Translations under genes and position numbers: made by a program
Part shown: positions 24,800 to 35,345 of the stretch, one piece after another
Layout of the letters: each line of letters starts with the position of its first letter
Numbering within the stretch: the first letter of the stretch is position 1
Source: Alligator mississippiensis
Taxonomy: Eukaryota; Chordata; Crocodylia; Alligatoridae
Assembly (NCBI RefSeq): GCF_030867095.1
Contig: NC_081826.1
Location: 42,324,001-42,388,000 of the forward strand
Length of the DNA: 64,000 nt
Reading direction: 5' to 3'
The notes under the pieces: generated by a model
Databases searched by the model: none
What the model was told of the DNA's origin: nothing
Seen by the model: the letters and a program-made list of their open reading frames with translations, nothing else

Positions 24800-25787
24800 A
24801 AAGGTGTAATATTCAGTCATAAATAAGCCCTTTGACACTATTCCATATGATATGTTCATAAACAAACTAAGGAAATCAGGTTTAAAGGAAATTATTGTTA
24901 GCTGAGTACACAACTGGTTAGGAACAATGGCTGCATCCAGATGAGCACAGCCATTTGTTTCCCTGGGGACAAGAAGCAGCAGCACACCTTATTTCACTGC
25001 TACTTGTCCCAGGGAATGGCCATACCATTTGCACTATGGTGTGCAGCTGGTGAGCCCACGTGGAGTAGGGGAGGCTGGGGCCGGCATTGTGTTGACCCCA
25101 GAAGTCTTACCTGGGATCCTGGGGTCCTCAGGGAGCTGCAGCCATGGTGCTCCTGCAGCAGGGAGCCTGGCCAGCAGCCAGAGTGCATCTCTAGTAGGCC
25201 AGGCTCCAATTGTGGGTGGCACATGCTGTCACCATGTGTGCTGCCCCACTATTTTAAGACATGGGGGGGGGGGGGGGGGTTGGCAGTGCTATATACCACA
25301 CATCTTCATTCATTTGGACATGGCCAATGTGAGCAAAGAGTAATTATCACTGGCTCGCTCTAACTGGGGGAAGTATCAAACATGCTTCCACAGAGCTCTG
25401 TTCTGGTCTGGTAGACCAACAATATCATGCTGTTGCAAAAAAAGCCAATGCCACACTGGGAAGTATACACAAGAATACCATGTGTAAGACATATGAAGTA
25501 TCCTTCCCATGTGCTTTGCATTTGTAAGGCCTCAGCCGAAGAACTGTCCCCCATTTTAAGCCTCATACTAGAAGGAAGATAAGAACCTTTAGGAGAGAGT
25601 TCAGAGCAGGTCATGGAAAATGATCAAGCGTAGAAGGCATGACTTATGAATAAACATTAAAATAGCTAGATTTGTATAGTTTAGGGGATGAAAAATCTGA
25701 GAGGAAGTTGTTACAAAGAGAAAGGTTGGAAATAATTCTCTAGTTTAGGATTGGAAGTAACAGGCCAAAAACTGTAAGAAGATAGAT
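24800..25787 (+). mobile_element. Old CR1 LINE, 5' segment of a split copy
   Basis: From about 24825 the sequence reads PFDTIPYDMFINKL and VHNWLG, the CR1 reverse transcriptase after the AFDTV motif. It continues after the MITE at 24929-25325 with SKE..LSLARSNWGKYQ, then CR1 DNA corresponding to the IRGLEN/ERLRxLxLFSLxKRRLRG region (GGTCATGGAAAATGATCAAG; GCTAGATTTGTATAGTTTAG; GAGAGGAAGTTGTTAC). It stops at 25787 inside the stretch that normally reads TTAGATTAGATGTTAGGAAA, and continues at 33246. Stops and indels are frequent, so it is clearly older than the CR1 at 58362. Confidence 0.8.
24929..25325. mobile_element. MITE inside the old CR1
   Basis: The left end GGCTGCATCCAGATGAGC and right end in reverse complement GGCCATGTCCAAATGAATG are inverted partners. 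AAT flanks both sides (24926-24928 and 25326-25328). The interior shares CTTACCTGGG, CTGCAGCAATGGTG-like and GGCCAGCAGCCAGAG motifs with the MITE at 30484-30934, so both are one subfamily. A run of 17 G lies at 25263-25279. Confidence 0.8.
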
Positions 25788-27039
25788 TTACCATATTTAC
25801 TCACGTATAAGATGACTCTGAATATAAGATGCCCTCCCGATAATAGGATTCTATATATGGAAAATTTATAAATTTGTTATACTTTTCCAGGTACGGAATC
25901 TAATTATTGGAGGTTTACCTTGAAATTGTTACCTTCCCACTGCTATAGCAGGGAAAATAAATCTGGGGGTCAGGTAGCACCTTTGCTCACTGCTTCCCCC
26001 CAATGTTTTCCCCTGGAAACTCCTTCCCCTCCCATCCCCCCACTCCTTATTGTCATACCCTGCTCTCCCTGAGCACATAGAATTGAGGGGCAAATTTGAA
26101 AACACTGACCTTGAAATAAACATACCTGTAGATATTTTCATATAGGCAAATTATTCAGGTATCAATAGGCTTAGCTAATCCAGAACTGATCTATTTTATC
26201 TTTTTTGAAAGTGCTGCAGGTTTTAGCACAGGTACTCCATAAACACATTTTTAAGTAGCACTTTTGTACCTACTTATTTATAGTACAAACTATGCATGAT
26301 ATTAGTCCAAAGCCAAAAGGCTCATGATTTACCATATATTTCATTGGGCTGGGCCCCAGAAGAGTGTTTCAAGCCATACTGTCCCTATATCTCAGCACTG
26401 CTTGGTATATGCGTGTACTCCAGATACCCACCACAAAAGGTCCATGTGCTAATTAGCCCCCACTCAAGACTGGAACCAGGTATTATTGTCATGAGTTCTG
26501 GGATCATGAATGGGGCCACACTAATAATATGTGACAGGCTGAGAGACAAGGCAATGGAGAGATTCTGGTGAACTGTTTCTATTCCCATTTGGTGATGTTT
26601 GCCAGACATGTAAGGCTAGTGAAGAAAAAGAAGTAATTGGAAATGGGAAAGAAGGGTGCAACTCAGCTGTGGGAGTAAAGAGGAAATTGAAATGTAGTTA
26701 ATGTAGTGGCTTACCATAACTTGTAAAGAGTCGGTGCTAAGGGGGACTGTGTGAAATGGGCACTACCATATATCTTATTTACATAAGCTGCAGTAGCCTT
26801 TGTTAGGTTCCTATGAGCACTGGCAGCCTGATCAATGCTTTAAAGGCAGAGAAAGGAATCAACAGAATGCTAGGGTGAAAGGAGTGTAAGAGGGAGACCC
26901 AAAGCTCAAAACAATAGCAGTGATGGCAAGTAAACATGAGGTGCAAAAATCGTTGAATAGTGGAAATGAAGCTATGAAAATAGTTGGAGAGTGGACAAAA
27001 GTAGAAAAGAAAGGAAGGAGAAGGTGACAGGTGGGAGCA

Positions 27040-28490
27040 ATGGCAGAGGTACCAACAATGAGAGTGACAACACCAGAAGGAAGGCAGGAGCAGAGGACAG
27101 TGGGAGACAGAGCAGGAGCAGTAGAAAGTATGTCAGGTGAGAAGCAGAGGATCGCAGGAGCATGATGGCAGGTCCACCAGGAGTGGCGTAGTGGGAAAAC
27201 ACGGAAGAGGCATCCAGAAAAGCTAAAGAGGAGCAGAAGCTCTGGCTAAAGTCAACTTTAACTGGCAATGGGAGGCAGATGGGACTGACGTTGAACAGAT
27301 ATGATTACCTGGAAAATGTACTGTTTGAGATTTTGGAGGTGCAAGCAGAGCACCTAACCCGTCTGATTGCTTTCTTGAACCAAAAGACTTGGGAATTGAC
27401 TTACTGGGATGGAGAAGGGTGTAAGAACTTTGGGAAGAAATATGCAGAGAAATGTGGGAGGGAGGAGTGAACAGGGATAAAGTTCATAGGTGGGGAAAAG
27501 TCTAGAAAAAGAGTGATTACAGTTTCAATATACATGGATTTACTAGAACCAGGAGACATAGAAAGATAGATGGAAAAGTATGTCCAGAGGGTCATGTCAG
27601 TAGAGAAAGTAAGGGACAAATATGGTATCTGGATGGAGTCTTGGAGAGCATGAATAGTGTTACAAGCAGACAAGTGGAGCCCATGTGGGGTACTGCACCT
27701 CCTGTCAGCGATCCAAATCAGGACATACTAGGGTTTGATAAGGTACCATGGGCAAACAGAACAATGCAGCAAATGTGGAAGGGTGTGGCACCTGTCCACA
27801 CACTGTCCCCTCACAATATGCTACAGATGTAAAGGGTTGGGACATAGAGCAGCAGAGTGCCAGGAGTCCTTGAAATGCACTATTTGTAAGGGAGAGGGAC
27901 ACTTGCTTGTAGGTGCCCCAATGCCTTTGCAAGTATAGTCAGAACCCCTGAGAAACAGCAAAACCCAGAGAAGAAGAGCAGCAGAGAGGAGGGATTGGAC
28001 ACTGAGGTAGAAATGGTGGAAGAAATGCTGCAGGAGGGTGAAACAGAGAAGGAAGGGGGGTGACATTTCTGTGATTGAGGTAATGCAAGCAGAGATAGGA
28101 GATGGAATGGAAGAGAAGATGAGAACAGCAAACAGCTCAGACATGGAGGTAGGGGTGGGGAAGAAAGAAGATACTCTACGGACAACAGAAGCGGAAATGG
28201 AGCAAGAGAAAGAACCAGAGAAACAGACTGGGTAAAGAAAGAAAACGCAGGGGCTGAAGATCAGGAACAAGAAATCTAATAATGAGGGAGGCGAGTTAAA
28301 GGAAGAACCAGAGAGCAGTTTCCTGCTGCTAAGGCCTCGAGGCTGCAGTCTGAATGGGAGGCCAGAAGGTGAGAAGTGGCAGGGAGGTGGGAATATGCCA
28401 GCCTTCTTAAATGTGAAAGTGATTCAGCAGCTTTCAAATGCTAGAGTGACCAAGGAGGAGTCAACCACCCTGAGCAGTAACACAGAGTAA
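27040..28490 (+). pseudogene. LINE ORF1 (zinc-knuckle RNA-binding protein), broken
   Basis: A likely start is the ATG at 27040 (MAEVPTMRVTTPEGRQEQ). A second block from 27279 reads LTLNRYDYLENVLFEILEVQ and ends with FGKKYAEKC, in another frame. At 27735-27920 three CCHC knuckles follow: C-SK-C-GRVW-H-LSTH-C, C-YR-C-KGLG-H-RAAE-C, and C-TI-C-KGEG-H, in which the last Cys is not at the expected place in this frame. The C-terminal part (about 27950-28290) is rich in Glu and Lys. This order is typical for ORF1 of Tx1-group LINEs, whose product binds the element RNA. Several stops and frameshifts break it, for example the stop after REDRRS.. near 27162 and a frame change before 27279. Confidence 0.75.
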
Positions 28491-28660
28491 TCTTAAAGGT
28501 ACAAATGCACTCATTTTAAAACAAGCACAAATGGCATTGACAATAGTTTTGCTTAACGTCAGGAGTATCTTAACAAGGAAGAGATGGGAACAGATTGAAC
28601 CAGTGTTGAAGTAAGTAAGGGCAGGTATAATCTTCCTACAAGAGTGTGGTATACCAGGTG

Positions 28661-28760
28661 TTATTTTTTTCCTAAAAGCTTGCAAAGAAGAATTTTTTCC
28701 AACTATTTGAGTTGGTCTAATAAAAGATATCAGATTTATCCCAAGAAACTTGTCTGCCTG
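28661..28760 (+). repeat. 100-bp retroposed insert in the LINE
   Basis: An 11-bp direct repeat TATACCAGGTG (28650-28660 and 28761-28771) flanks it exactly, and the endonuclease reading resumes after it. The insert contains GAGTTGGTCTAATAAAAGAT and ends CCCAAGAAACTTGTCTGCCT, the 3' sequence of a repeat tail familiar from reptile genomes. The direct-repeat length fits target-primed reverse transcription. I cannot assign the parent family with certainty. Confidence 0.8.
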
Positions 28761-29412
28761 TATACCAGGTGAGAGGAATTATAAATGCTTTGGGAAAAGG
28801 TGAAGATGGAGACCATCTTGGTGGTCAAGGACAAATGAGAACAAAGTGGCAGGGGTAGCAATGTTATTCAAGAACCCAGAGCTGAGAGCAAAGCAGGTAG
28901 AAGTCATTAGTGGCAGATTGCAATGAATGTTACTATTAATCAAGGGAACAGAATTAGACATTTTCAACATATATGCATCACTGGGGAAGCAGGGAAGGAA
29001 TGAGCAGCTTAGAAAGCTAGTGGTTTATGTGGTCGGAGGGAGACCACACATAATAGGAGATTTCAATTGTATAATAAAATTGGGTGACAGAACAGGGGAA
29101 GGAAGAAATGGAGCTTTAGACAGCTCATCCAGACTGTTAACAAAGATAATAAAAGAAGAGTAATTAACACTAAGAGATGTGTGTGTAGGGGAGAAAGTTT
29201 TCACTGGAATAGACCCCAGTAGAAAGAAAAAATCTAGAATTGACTTTGTGTTTGTATCAAAAGAAGTAGGGATAAGGAAGAAAGAAACTATACATGTAGC
29301 TTGTAGTAATTACTCGATGCTGAAGGTGGAAATGAGTGTTGGTGAGAGTCCTGTGCCAGTAGACTATGGAAGTTAAATGGGCAGCTGTTACAAGAGGAAG
29401 AGACATGTCTAG

Positions 29413-29692
29413 CATGGGCGACTGGTGCCTCCTGTGTTGGGGGGGGGGGCACATGCCCCCCCTAGTGGCCAGTCAGCAACTGGAGGGGGAGTCCCTTGCA
29501 GTTGATTGTGCCAACCAGGAAGCATGAGTGGCACTTCTCCTGATGCCCACACCCCCTGGTTGGCGCTCACAGGGGGGACACTGGCACTCCTGCCTGGCCC
29601 CCATGCCCATTGCCTAAGCAGGGAGTGCTGACTGTGAGAGCGTGCACCAGCACTGTCAGGGGGTGCATTGCACCCCCTACATGTCGCCACTG
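29413..29692. mobile_element. Non-autonomous hAT-like element in the LINE
   Basis: The termini CATGGGCGACTGGTGCC and, in reverse complement, CAGTGGCGACATGTAGGGGG are inverted partners. The 8-mers ATGTCTAG (29405-29412) and ATGTCAAG (29693-29700) form a one-mismatch target duplication. It is the same family as 19366-19704. Confidence 0.85.
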
Positions 29693-30483
29693 ATGTCAAG
29701 TGTGCATGAGACAGTATGAGGGGTGGCAAACACTGAAGAAATATTTTGGGAGTACTAGAGAATGGTGGATGATGGTAAAGAAGAGAACAGAAGAATTCTT
29801 CAGGAAGGAAGGCCAAAGATGCCCAGGGAAAAGAATGAAAATGCTAAGAGAGCTGCAAGTGCAGGAGCTGCTGAAGGAAGCTGCAGAAGGAAGACAGGTA
29901 CGAGAAGAGATAGAAGAAACATGGCAAGAGTTAGAAATCTGGTTTAAAAGCAAGATGAGAGAGAAAATGTTCATAGCACAAGCACCCTGGGTGGAAGAAA
30001 ATGAAGACTGGTCCAGATACTTTTTGGCCAGAGTGAAGGTGGCAAACAGAGAGCTTAAAGCAGCGTGGTAAGAAAGTGGTACTTGGGTGGAAAAGTAGGA
30101 GCTGGTGTTGGAGGCAACAAGGAGATTTTACAAAGAGCTACACCAAAAGAAACAGACAGGAATAAGATGAAGGATTTCTTGGGAGCGAGTGAAGAGAAAG
30201 TAGAGGAGCAGGAAACAAAGAAGATGGTAGAAGAGATAAGTTTAAAGGAAGTGGAGGAGTGTTTAAAAACCTTCAAAAGAGGGAAATAGCCAGGAGCAGA
30301 TGGACTGCCTATGGATTTTACAAGAAGTTTTGGGCATGGGTAGGGAGGGATATAGTGGAAGTTTTTGAGGAAATAGTGGAAATAGGAGAGGCAGGGAAGG
30401 ATTTTACAAGAGTTGTTGTCATCCTACTGTTCAAGAAGGGGGAGAATGAACTCCTGAACAACTGGAGACTGAATATACTCCTT

Positions 30484-30934
30484 GGGCATGTCCACACATG
30501 GAGGGGTGTGTGGTTGCCACAGAAGCAATAGCAGTGGCACAAATTTATGCCATTGCTTTTTTCCTCTGTGCATCCCTCTGCGTGTGGGGTTGATGCAAGG
30601 AAAATTGTCCCAGGTGGGGTAGGGTAAGCTGGCCCCAGCAGCCTTACCTGGGTTTCTGAGGGCCTCCTGGGGCAGCAATGGTGGTGATCCAGCCATTCAG
30701 AGCGTGGCCAGCAGCCAGAGCATGGCTCTGGCCAGCCAGTCTCCCTTTCTGGTGGTACACACTGCTGCTGTGTACACCATGCTGCTTTTTTCAGCAGTGT
30801 TTTTGACACCGGGATTTCCTGGTGTCAAAAAAACCCCAGTGTGCTGCTGATTAGCAGTGTGATGTAAAGGTGCACATGCAACTCATGTGGTTTGCAGTGC
30901 CTCAAACCACACGTGTGCTTGTGGGGATGCACCC
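30484..30934. mobile_element. MITE (Chompy/Harbinger-like) in the LINE
   Basis: The left end is GGGCATGTCCACACATGG; the right end in reverse complement is GGGTGCATCCCCACAAGC. CTT flanks both sides (30481-30483 and 30935-30937). The LINE reading NILL... resumes as ...SMDYKL after it. The interior matches the MITE at 24929-25325. Confidence 0.85.
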
Positions 30935-33245
30935 CTTAGTATGGACTATAAGTTAATGGCCAAGATGCTGGCTTTGAGGATGAGGAAAAACCTCAAGAAG
31001 ATAATACATGAAAACCAAGTACATGCAGTACCAGGTAGAAGAATCTCTGAAGTGATCAGGGTGATCAGAGATACACTGTATCACATCCAAGAAAGGAAAA
31101 CAAAGTTATAGCAAACCTAGATTTAGAGAGAGAATATGGCAGAGCCAGGATCATGATTACATGTTTAAGCTGTGATGACAAATGGAGTTCCCAGAAAAAT
31201 TTATATGGTGGATAAGGTTATTGTATAGAGAAACAGAGACTCAAGTCCAAATTAATGGGCACCTAAGTGGGGACTTTAAAATCTATATGGGGTGAGACTA
31301 GGGTGCCTCCTGTCATCACTACTATTTGTGTGTGGCATGGAGCCATTAGTACAAAGAATAAGAAAGACAAGGTCATAAGTGGAGTAAAGATAATGGAAGG
31401 GGGAGAGGTAAAATGCATACTATACATGGATTATATAAATGTAGTAGTTAGAGATAGACTTCAATGGAAAGGGTGCTAAAGCATATATCAGAGTATGGAG
31501 AAGCTGGGGAGCTGAACTAGATATATTGAAAAGCACCATAATGGGAGTGGGGAGCTGGAGGGACTCAGAGAAGTGGGGTCTTCAAATGAGAGAGAGAAAT
31601 CATAGTGCTAAGGATCTTGATGGATGCCAAAGGGAAAGGTAATACAGCATGGGAAAAGATGACAGTGAACCTATAACAAATACTTTGGTTATGGTCTGGA
31701 AGGATGCTGACCTTTGTTGGAAAAGTGGAAGAGGTTAAGGCTGTGCTACTGCTGATTATTCTATATACGGGAATTGTATTCCTACCAATATGGTGGCAGT
31801 TAGCAAAAATACAGAGGAAAATATGTGTATTCTTCTGGAATGCCAAAAGAGAAAGTTGGCTAGATCTGAACTGTACAAAGCAAGAGAGATGGGGGCACGA
31901 GGAGCTGCTGGATTTGGGACTGTTCATATGTGCAAAAATGTAAGTGCAATATACAAGGCAGGAACAGAAGGAGAGTGGAAAGCAGCGCATTTCACCCGAT
32001 TTTACGCAGCTGCAATTTTGAGGAAATAGAGAATATATCAGACCTCTTTGAAGAGTCCATGGGCATAGCAACCACTGATTCATTACATCAGAATGAAAGA
32101 ATTTATGCAGCAGTATAAAATAGGGAAGGTAGGGCTGGAGGTCCTGAAGGATCATAAGAAACTGATGAAAGTGGTAAAGAAGAGAGACAGAATTGTGCTG
32201 GTGGGAAACTTTACAGGACAAGTGAAGGTGTTGGGAGTGGTGGTGAGTAAACAAGTAAATGGGTAAAATGTTTACCTAGCATGAATGGTGGTAAAAAATA
32301 TCTTGCCAGTGAGAGAAGTGCAACACAGATGGGGCTTGATGAGCTCATCAAGGTGCACAAGGGAGAGGTGTGGGGAAGAAGAAACAGTGGGATGTGTTTT
32401 AGGAGTGTACATATGGAAAGAGGGTGTGGGAAAGGATCCACTGCTTTCTGAGTGTCACCAAAATAAGCCTGTCATTGGGAGGAGATGGTATGATATGGAC
32501 TCATACCAAATGTTATTAAGGACTTTATTACCATGTGTTAAAACTAGTTTATGGAAAGTAAGAAACCTCTGGGTGTTTAAGTAATTGGCTTTCACTGAAA
32601 GAGTGTGCCTGGAGCTGGGGTTGCATAAACTGAATTACTACATTGAGTGAGACAAGGAAGAGATCAGAGAGGAAGAGGCAGAGAAGTGGAGGAAAAAGTA
32701 CTGGGCACACTTGTTTCAGTAAACCAACAGAGAGGACTGATGGGAGGGGCGAAGAGTGTCAAGTGATTACTGAGGTAACTGTTTTTGATGGGGCTCTGTA
32801 TGAAGAAAAAGATTTCTGTAAGGGTTTGATTGTTGTGGGAAGTTGACATATGTTGTTTAAGGGTTGAATATATATGGTTGTTTGTTTTTGATATATTGTT
32901 GTTTCTGGGATATGAAGTCTTGGTAAAACAAGGATGCTCAATATGTATAGCTTTGTAAGTATAGGGTGATAAGTGTTTTTAATAAAATTTATCAAAAAAG
33001 GGGGTTCCCATCAGTATGTTTGCCTCATATGTGCCATGTGTTTTATAGTCATGCTCAGTGTTGGCTGCATTTAATCGGCTTCATAGTTGGTTTCCATTAC
33101 TGAGCACATGCTGTTTTTGGCTGCAGTTTAATGATAGGCAGTGTATTTAATGAGATTTCCTTGTATGTGAACATAAGACAAGGGACTTTTTTCCCCATGC
33201 TGATTGAAAGGAAAATTTCATCTTGTATTCAAGTAAATATGGTAA

Positions 33246-33465
33246 GTTAGATGCTAAGAAACACTTTCTAACTGTAGGAACAGTTTAGCACTAGGTTACA
33301 CTGGCTTAGGATGTGGTAGAATTTCTATCTATAGAGTTTTTTTAAGAGTGAGATATACAAACATCTGTTGGGAATGGTTTGAGGTATAGTTTGTCCTGTC
33401 TTGGGGTGGAGGAATGAGCTAAAGTGACCTCTTAAGTTCCGTTCCAGCCCTATTTTTATACAATT
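33246..33465 (+). mobile_element. Old CR1 LINE, 3' segment of the split copy
   Basis: GTTAGATGCTAAGAAACACT, TTTCTAACTGTAGGAACAG, GGATGTGGTAGAATTTCTAT, then CCTCTTAAGTTCCGTTCCAG follow the CR1 3' end consensus (LFRLDVRKxFFxVR, then the 3' UTR with GACCTCTTGAGGTCCCTTCC). The start joins the segment that ends at 25787, so both are parts of one copy. Confidence 0.82.
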
Positions 33466-35028
33466 CAAAAGACAGCTCTGCCAAGCCCAGCTGAGGACTG
33501 GCATATTATCTTCATTGGTCTTCAGCTAACATTGCTCAGTCCATACTCTACTAACAAAGTCCAAACTTAGGCATTCTTTTTCCATCACTTTAAGCCCTTG
33601 ATAGGATTATGCATTCGTATATAATGGAATATATAATACAGTCGCATTGCTTCTTGTAGAAATTTTGTATTAACGAATTGAAGAATCTTTGCTACTCTCC
33701 TTTTTTGCTTTGTCCAGAAACTCTGGAGATTCCTTGAGACCAGAGCCTTCTTACAGGGCCCCCATCCCTCTCTTACGGCTTGTAACATCCAAAACTATGA
33801 TAGGTCTTTTATTTATAGGAAGTACCTGAAGACAAATTCATTGATTAGATGTGAAAAAAATTAATCAAAGGTTATAGACAGTAGAGACGGGCTAAGTTTA
33901 AAAAACAGAATTAAAGCAATATGAGTACATGGCTAACCTCTTTAGGCATACATATCTCATGAGGATTCACTTATGGCTTTCATAATATATCCATATGAAA
34001 AACGAGGAGGATAAAGACATCAAGGTGAATATGCTTGATTTGCTTACTGTGAACACTGTGGAAGAGAGTTCCTTTTAGAAATTATTTAAGAAACCAGAGA
34101 GTGGTGGTTCAATAGACCAGAATAATGAGTGACTCCATGCACAGGGAATGAATTGCCCCTACTTTTCTGGTCCTCCAGCCTCTAACAATCCTCTCCTTAG
34201 AATGCTAAGTAGCATACTTCCCATAAATTAGCTGAGGTACACTCTCACCTCTAAACCAAAGCAACTCTTTTAGGAGTGAAAAGTTAGATTAGTTTAATAC
34301 ATATCTATATTTAACATTTTTACTTACTTCTGCACTTCCTGATCCTGGCTGGGGCACGAAACAGAAGTGCCAGTATAAAGCAAGAAAAACTGTTTTTACA
34401 GTATTTCCAAAACAATTAGAAGCAGGAAATACCACAAGTCTTGAGAGAAAGTTTGAGTAGTTAACTTTTCATTTGTGATCTTTTTCATTCTGGCGAGCTG
34501 CTGAATTTCCAGGTTAAAGAGAGACTAGAAGTGCTTTGGCAGACTCCAGGGGTAAAGACAATTGAGATAAACACCCCTAGTTTGGGAACATATCTGACTT
34601 GTCCATTTGTATTGTTCATCAACTACTGTTGCATTTCTCACCATGTTCTTTAATTTGCAAAATCTTTAGGGGAGAGACTGTCTTCCTAAACATGTGGCAG
34701 AAGATGGATCATTGTGGGCAGTATCAGAATACAAATAATAATTCATGGACATGAAAATAGACTCCGAATTAGTGTTATTGTTTACACATTCCATGGATTC
34801 TCATATCTATCCAGTGGACTAAAGATCAGATCATGTTCTAAGGTATTTTCCCCCACAAGAGAACAAGTTAAGTGGTAAGTTGTCCAAATTAAAGATAAAA
34901 TCAGCTCTTATTATTTGCTTTCTGTGACTTTTTTTAGATTGAGGAAAAAAATATAACCTACTCAGAGAATGAAAAAAATGAGAAGTTGTTTGAACCCCCA
35001 AGTTCAGAACCTAGAACAAAGAATCAGG
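33466..35028. other. No gene seen
   Basis: AT-rich DNA with short motif-less open frames. The block 33590-33790 (CTTTGTCCAGAAACTCTGG and neighbours) may be repeat-derived but is unassigned. Confidence 0.55.
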
Positions 35029-35342
35029 AGGCGCCTATACACGAACATTGAAGCATGTTGGAGCAGACTCAATTAATCAAGTCTGATGGAGTGTAGCAAC
35101 TGTTATGCTCCAGCAGCCTCCTGTGTCTCGTGTATCAGCATCCCCATGCTTGAAAATGGTGGCGGGGGTGCTTGAACTAAAGCTTGTTGAACAAGCTTTA
35201 GTTCAAGCACTCCCACTGCCATTTTTAAACATGGGGACACTCATACAGGAGATGCAGCGGTGCTTTAATTACTCTCAGAGCTGCTCTACTTAAAGTACCG
35301 CCATTCCCCTCCTCCATGCCCAGAGCACATATAAAAGTGCCC
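35029..35342. mobile_element. Foldback MITE with a long central hairpin
   Basis: The left end is AGGCGCCTATACACGAAC; the right end in reverse complement is GGGCACTTTTATATGTGC. AGG flanks both sides (35026-35028 and 35343-35345). The centre is a hairpin: GCTTGAACTAAAGCTTGTT followed after two bases by its exact reverse complement (at least 21-bp arms, about 35170-35213), with weaker complementarity outward to GCATCCCCATGCTTGAAAAT / TTTTTAAACATGGGGA. No coding capacity. Confidence 0.75.
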
Positions 35343-35345
35343 AGG

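Larger units (their letters stand above)
28531..32583 (+). pseudogene. LINE ORF2 (endonuclease-reverse transcriptase), broken
   Basis: The start is at MALTIVLLNVRSILTRKRWE (28531), the endonuclease N-terminus. FLQECGIPG follows (E is the metal-binding Glu of the family), then RPHIIGDFNCI (29045-29080, endonuclease GDFN motif) and SRIDFVFVSKE near 29240. The RT part shows YGFYKKFWAWVGRDIVEVFE (30310-30370), NWRLNILL, then DYKLMAKMLALRMRKNLKKI (30946-31005). It continues with GVRLGCLLSSLLF (from 31291) and YMDYINVVV (31423-31450), where active elements have YADD, so a catalytic Asp is lost. The C-terminal region has GKVEEVKAVLLLIILYTG (31713-31770) and LPVREVQHRWG near 32300, as in Tx1-like ORF2. 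Stops, frameshifts and three insertions break it. Confidence 0.8.
26900..32998 (+). mobile_element. Nearly full-length Tx1/L1-group LINE
   Basis: About 6.1 kb, or about 5.25 kb without three later insertions. It carries an ORF1 with CCHC zinc knuckles and an ORF2 with an apurinic-type endonuclease, a reverse transcriptase and an L1/Tx1-style C-terminus. The coding strand is strongly purine-rich, unlike the flanks. The 3' end is marked by AATAAAATTTATCAAAAAAG at 32979-32998; the 5' end is estimated from composition. The frames are broken at many places, so it is inactive. It differs clearly from CR1 in motif content. No target duplication could be fixed. Confidence 0.82.
25788..33245. mobile_element. 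DNA transposon-like element filled by a LINE
   Basis: The left terminus TTACCATATTTACTCACGTA (25788) and the right terminus, reverse complement TTACCATATTTACTTGAATA (33245), are inverted partners over about 28 bp with few mismatches. They resemble the ACCGTATTTACTCGCGTATAAGACGACC-type terminus known in vertebrate repeats. AGATAGAT precedes the left end and AGTTAGAT overlaps or follows the right end, a plausible 8-bp target duplication offset by one base. CR1 sequence breaks off at one side and resumes at the other, which shows that everything between is inserted. What belongs to this element itself is roughly 25788-26880 and 33000-33245. No transposase frame is recognisable. The superfamily is uncertain (hAT-like by duplication length). 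Confidence 0.65.

Noticed and set aside
12281-25279. C and G homopolymers (12281-12295, 16428-16440, 25263-25279) as functional quadruplex sites
   Set aside because: Single homopolymer runs of 13-17 bases are common slippage products and prone to sequencing error; nothing nearby supports a function.
31565-32254. 229-residue minus-strand open frame
   Set aside because: It is antisense to the Tx1-group LINE ORF2. The purine-rich coding strand leaves few stops on the other side.
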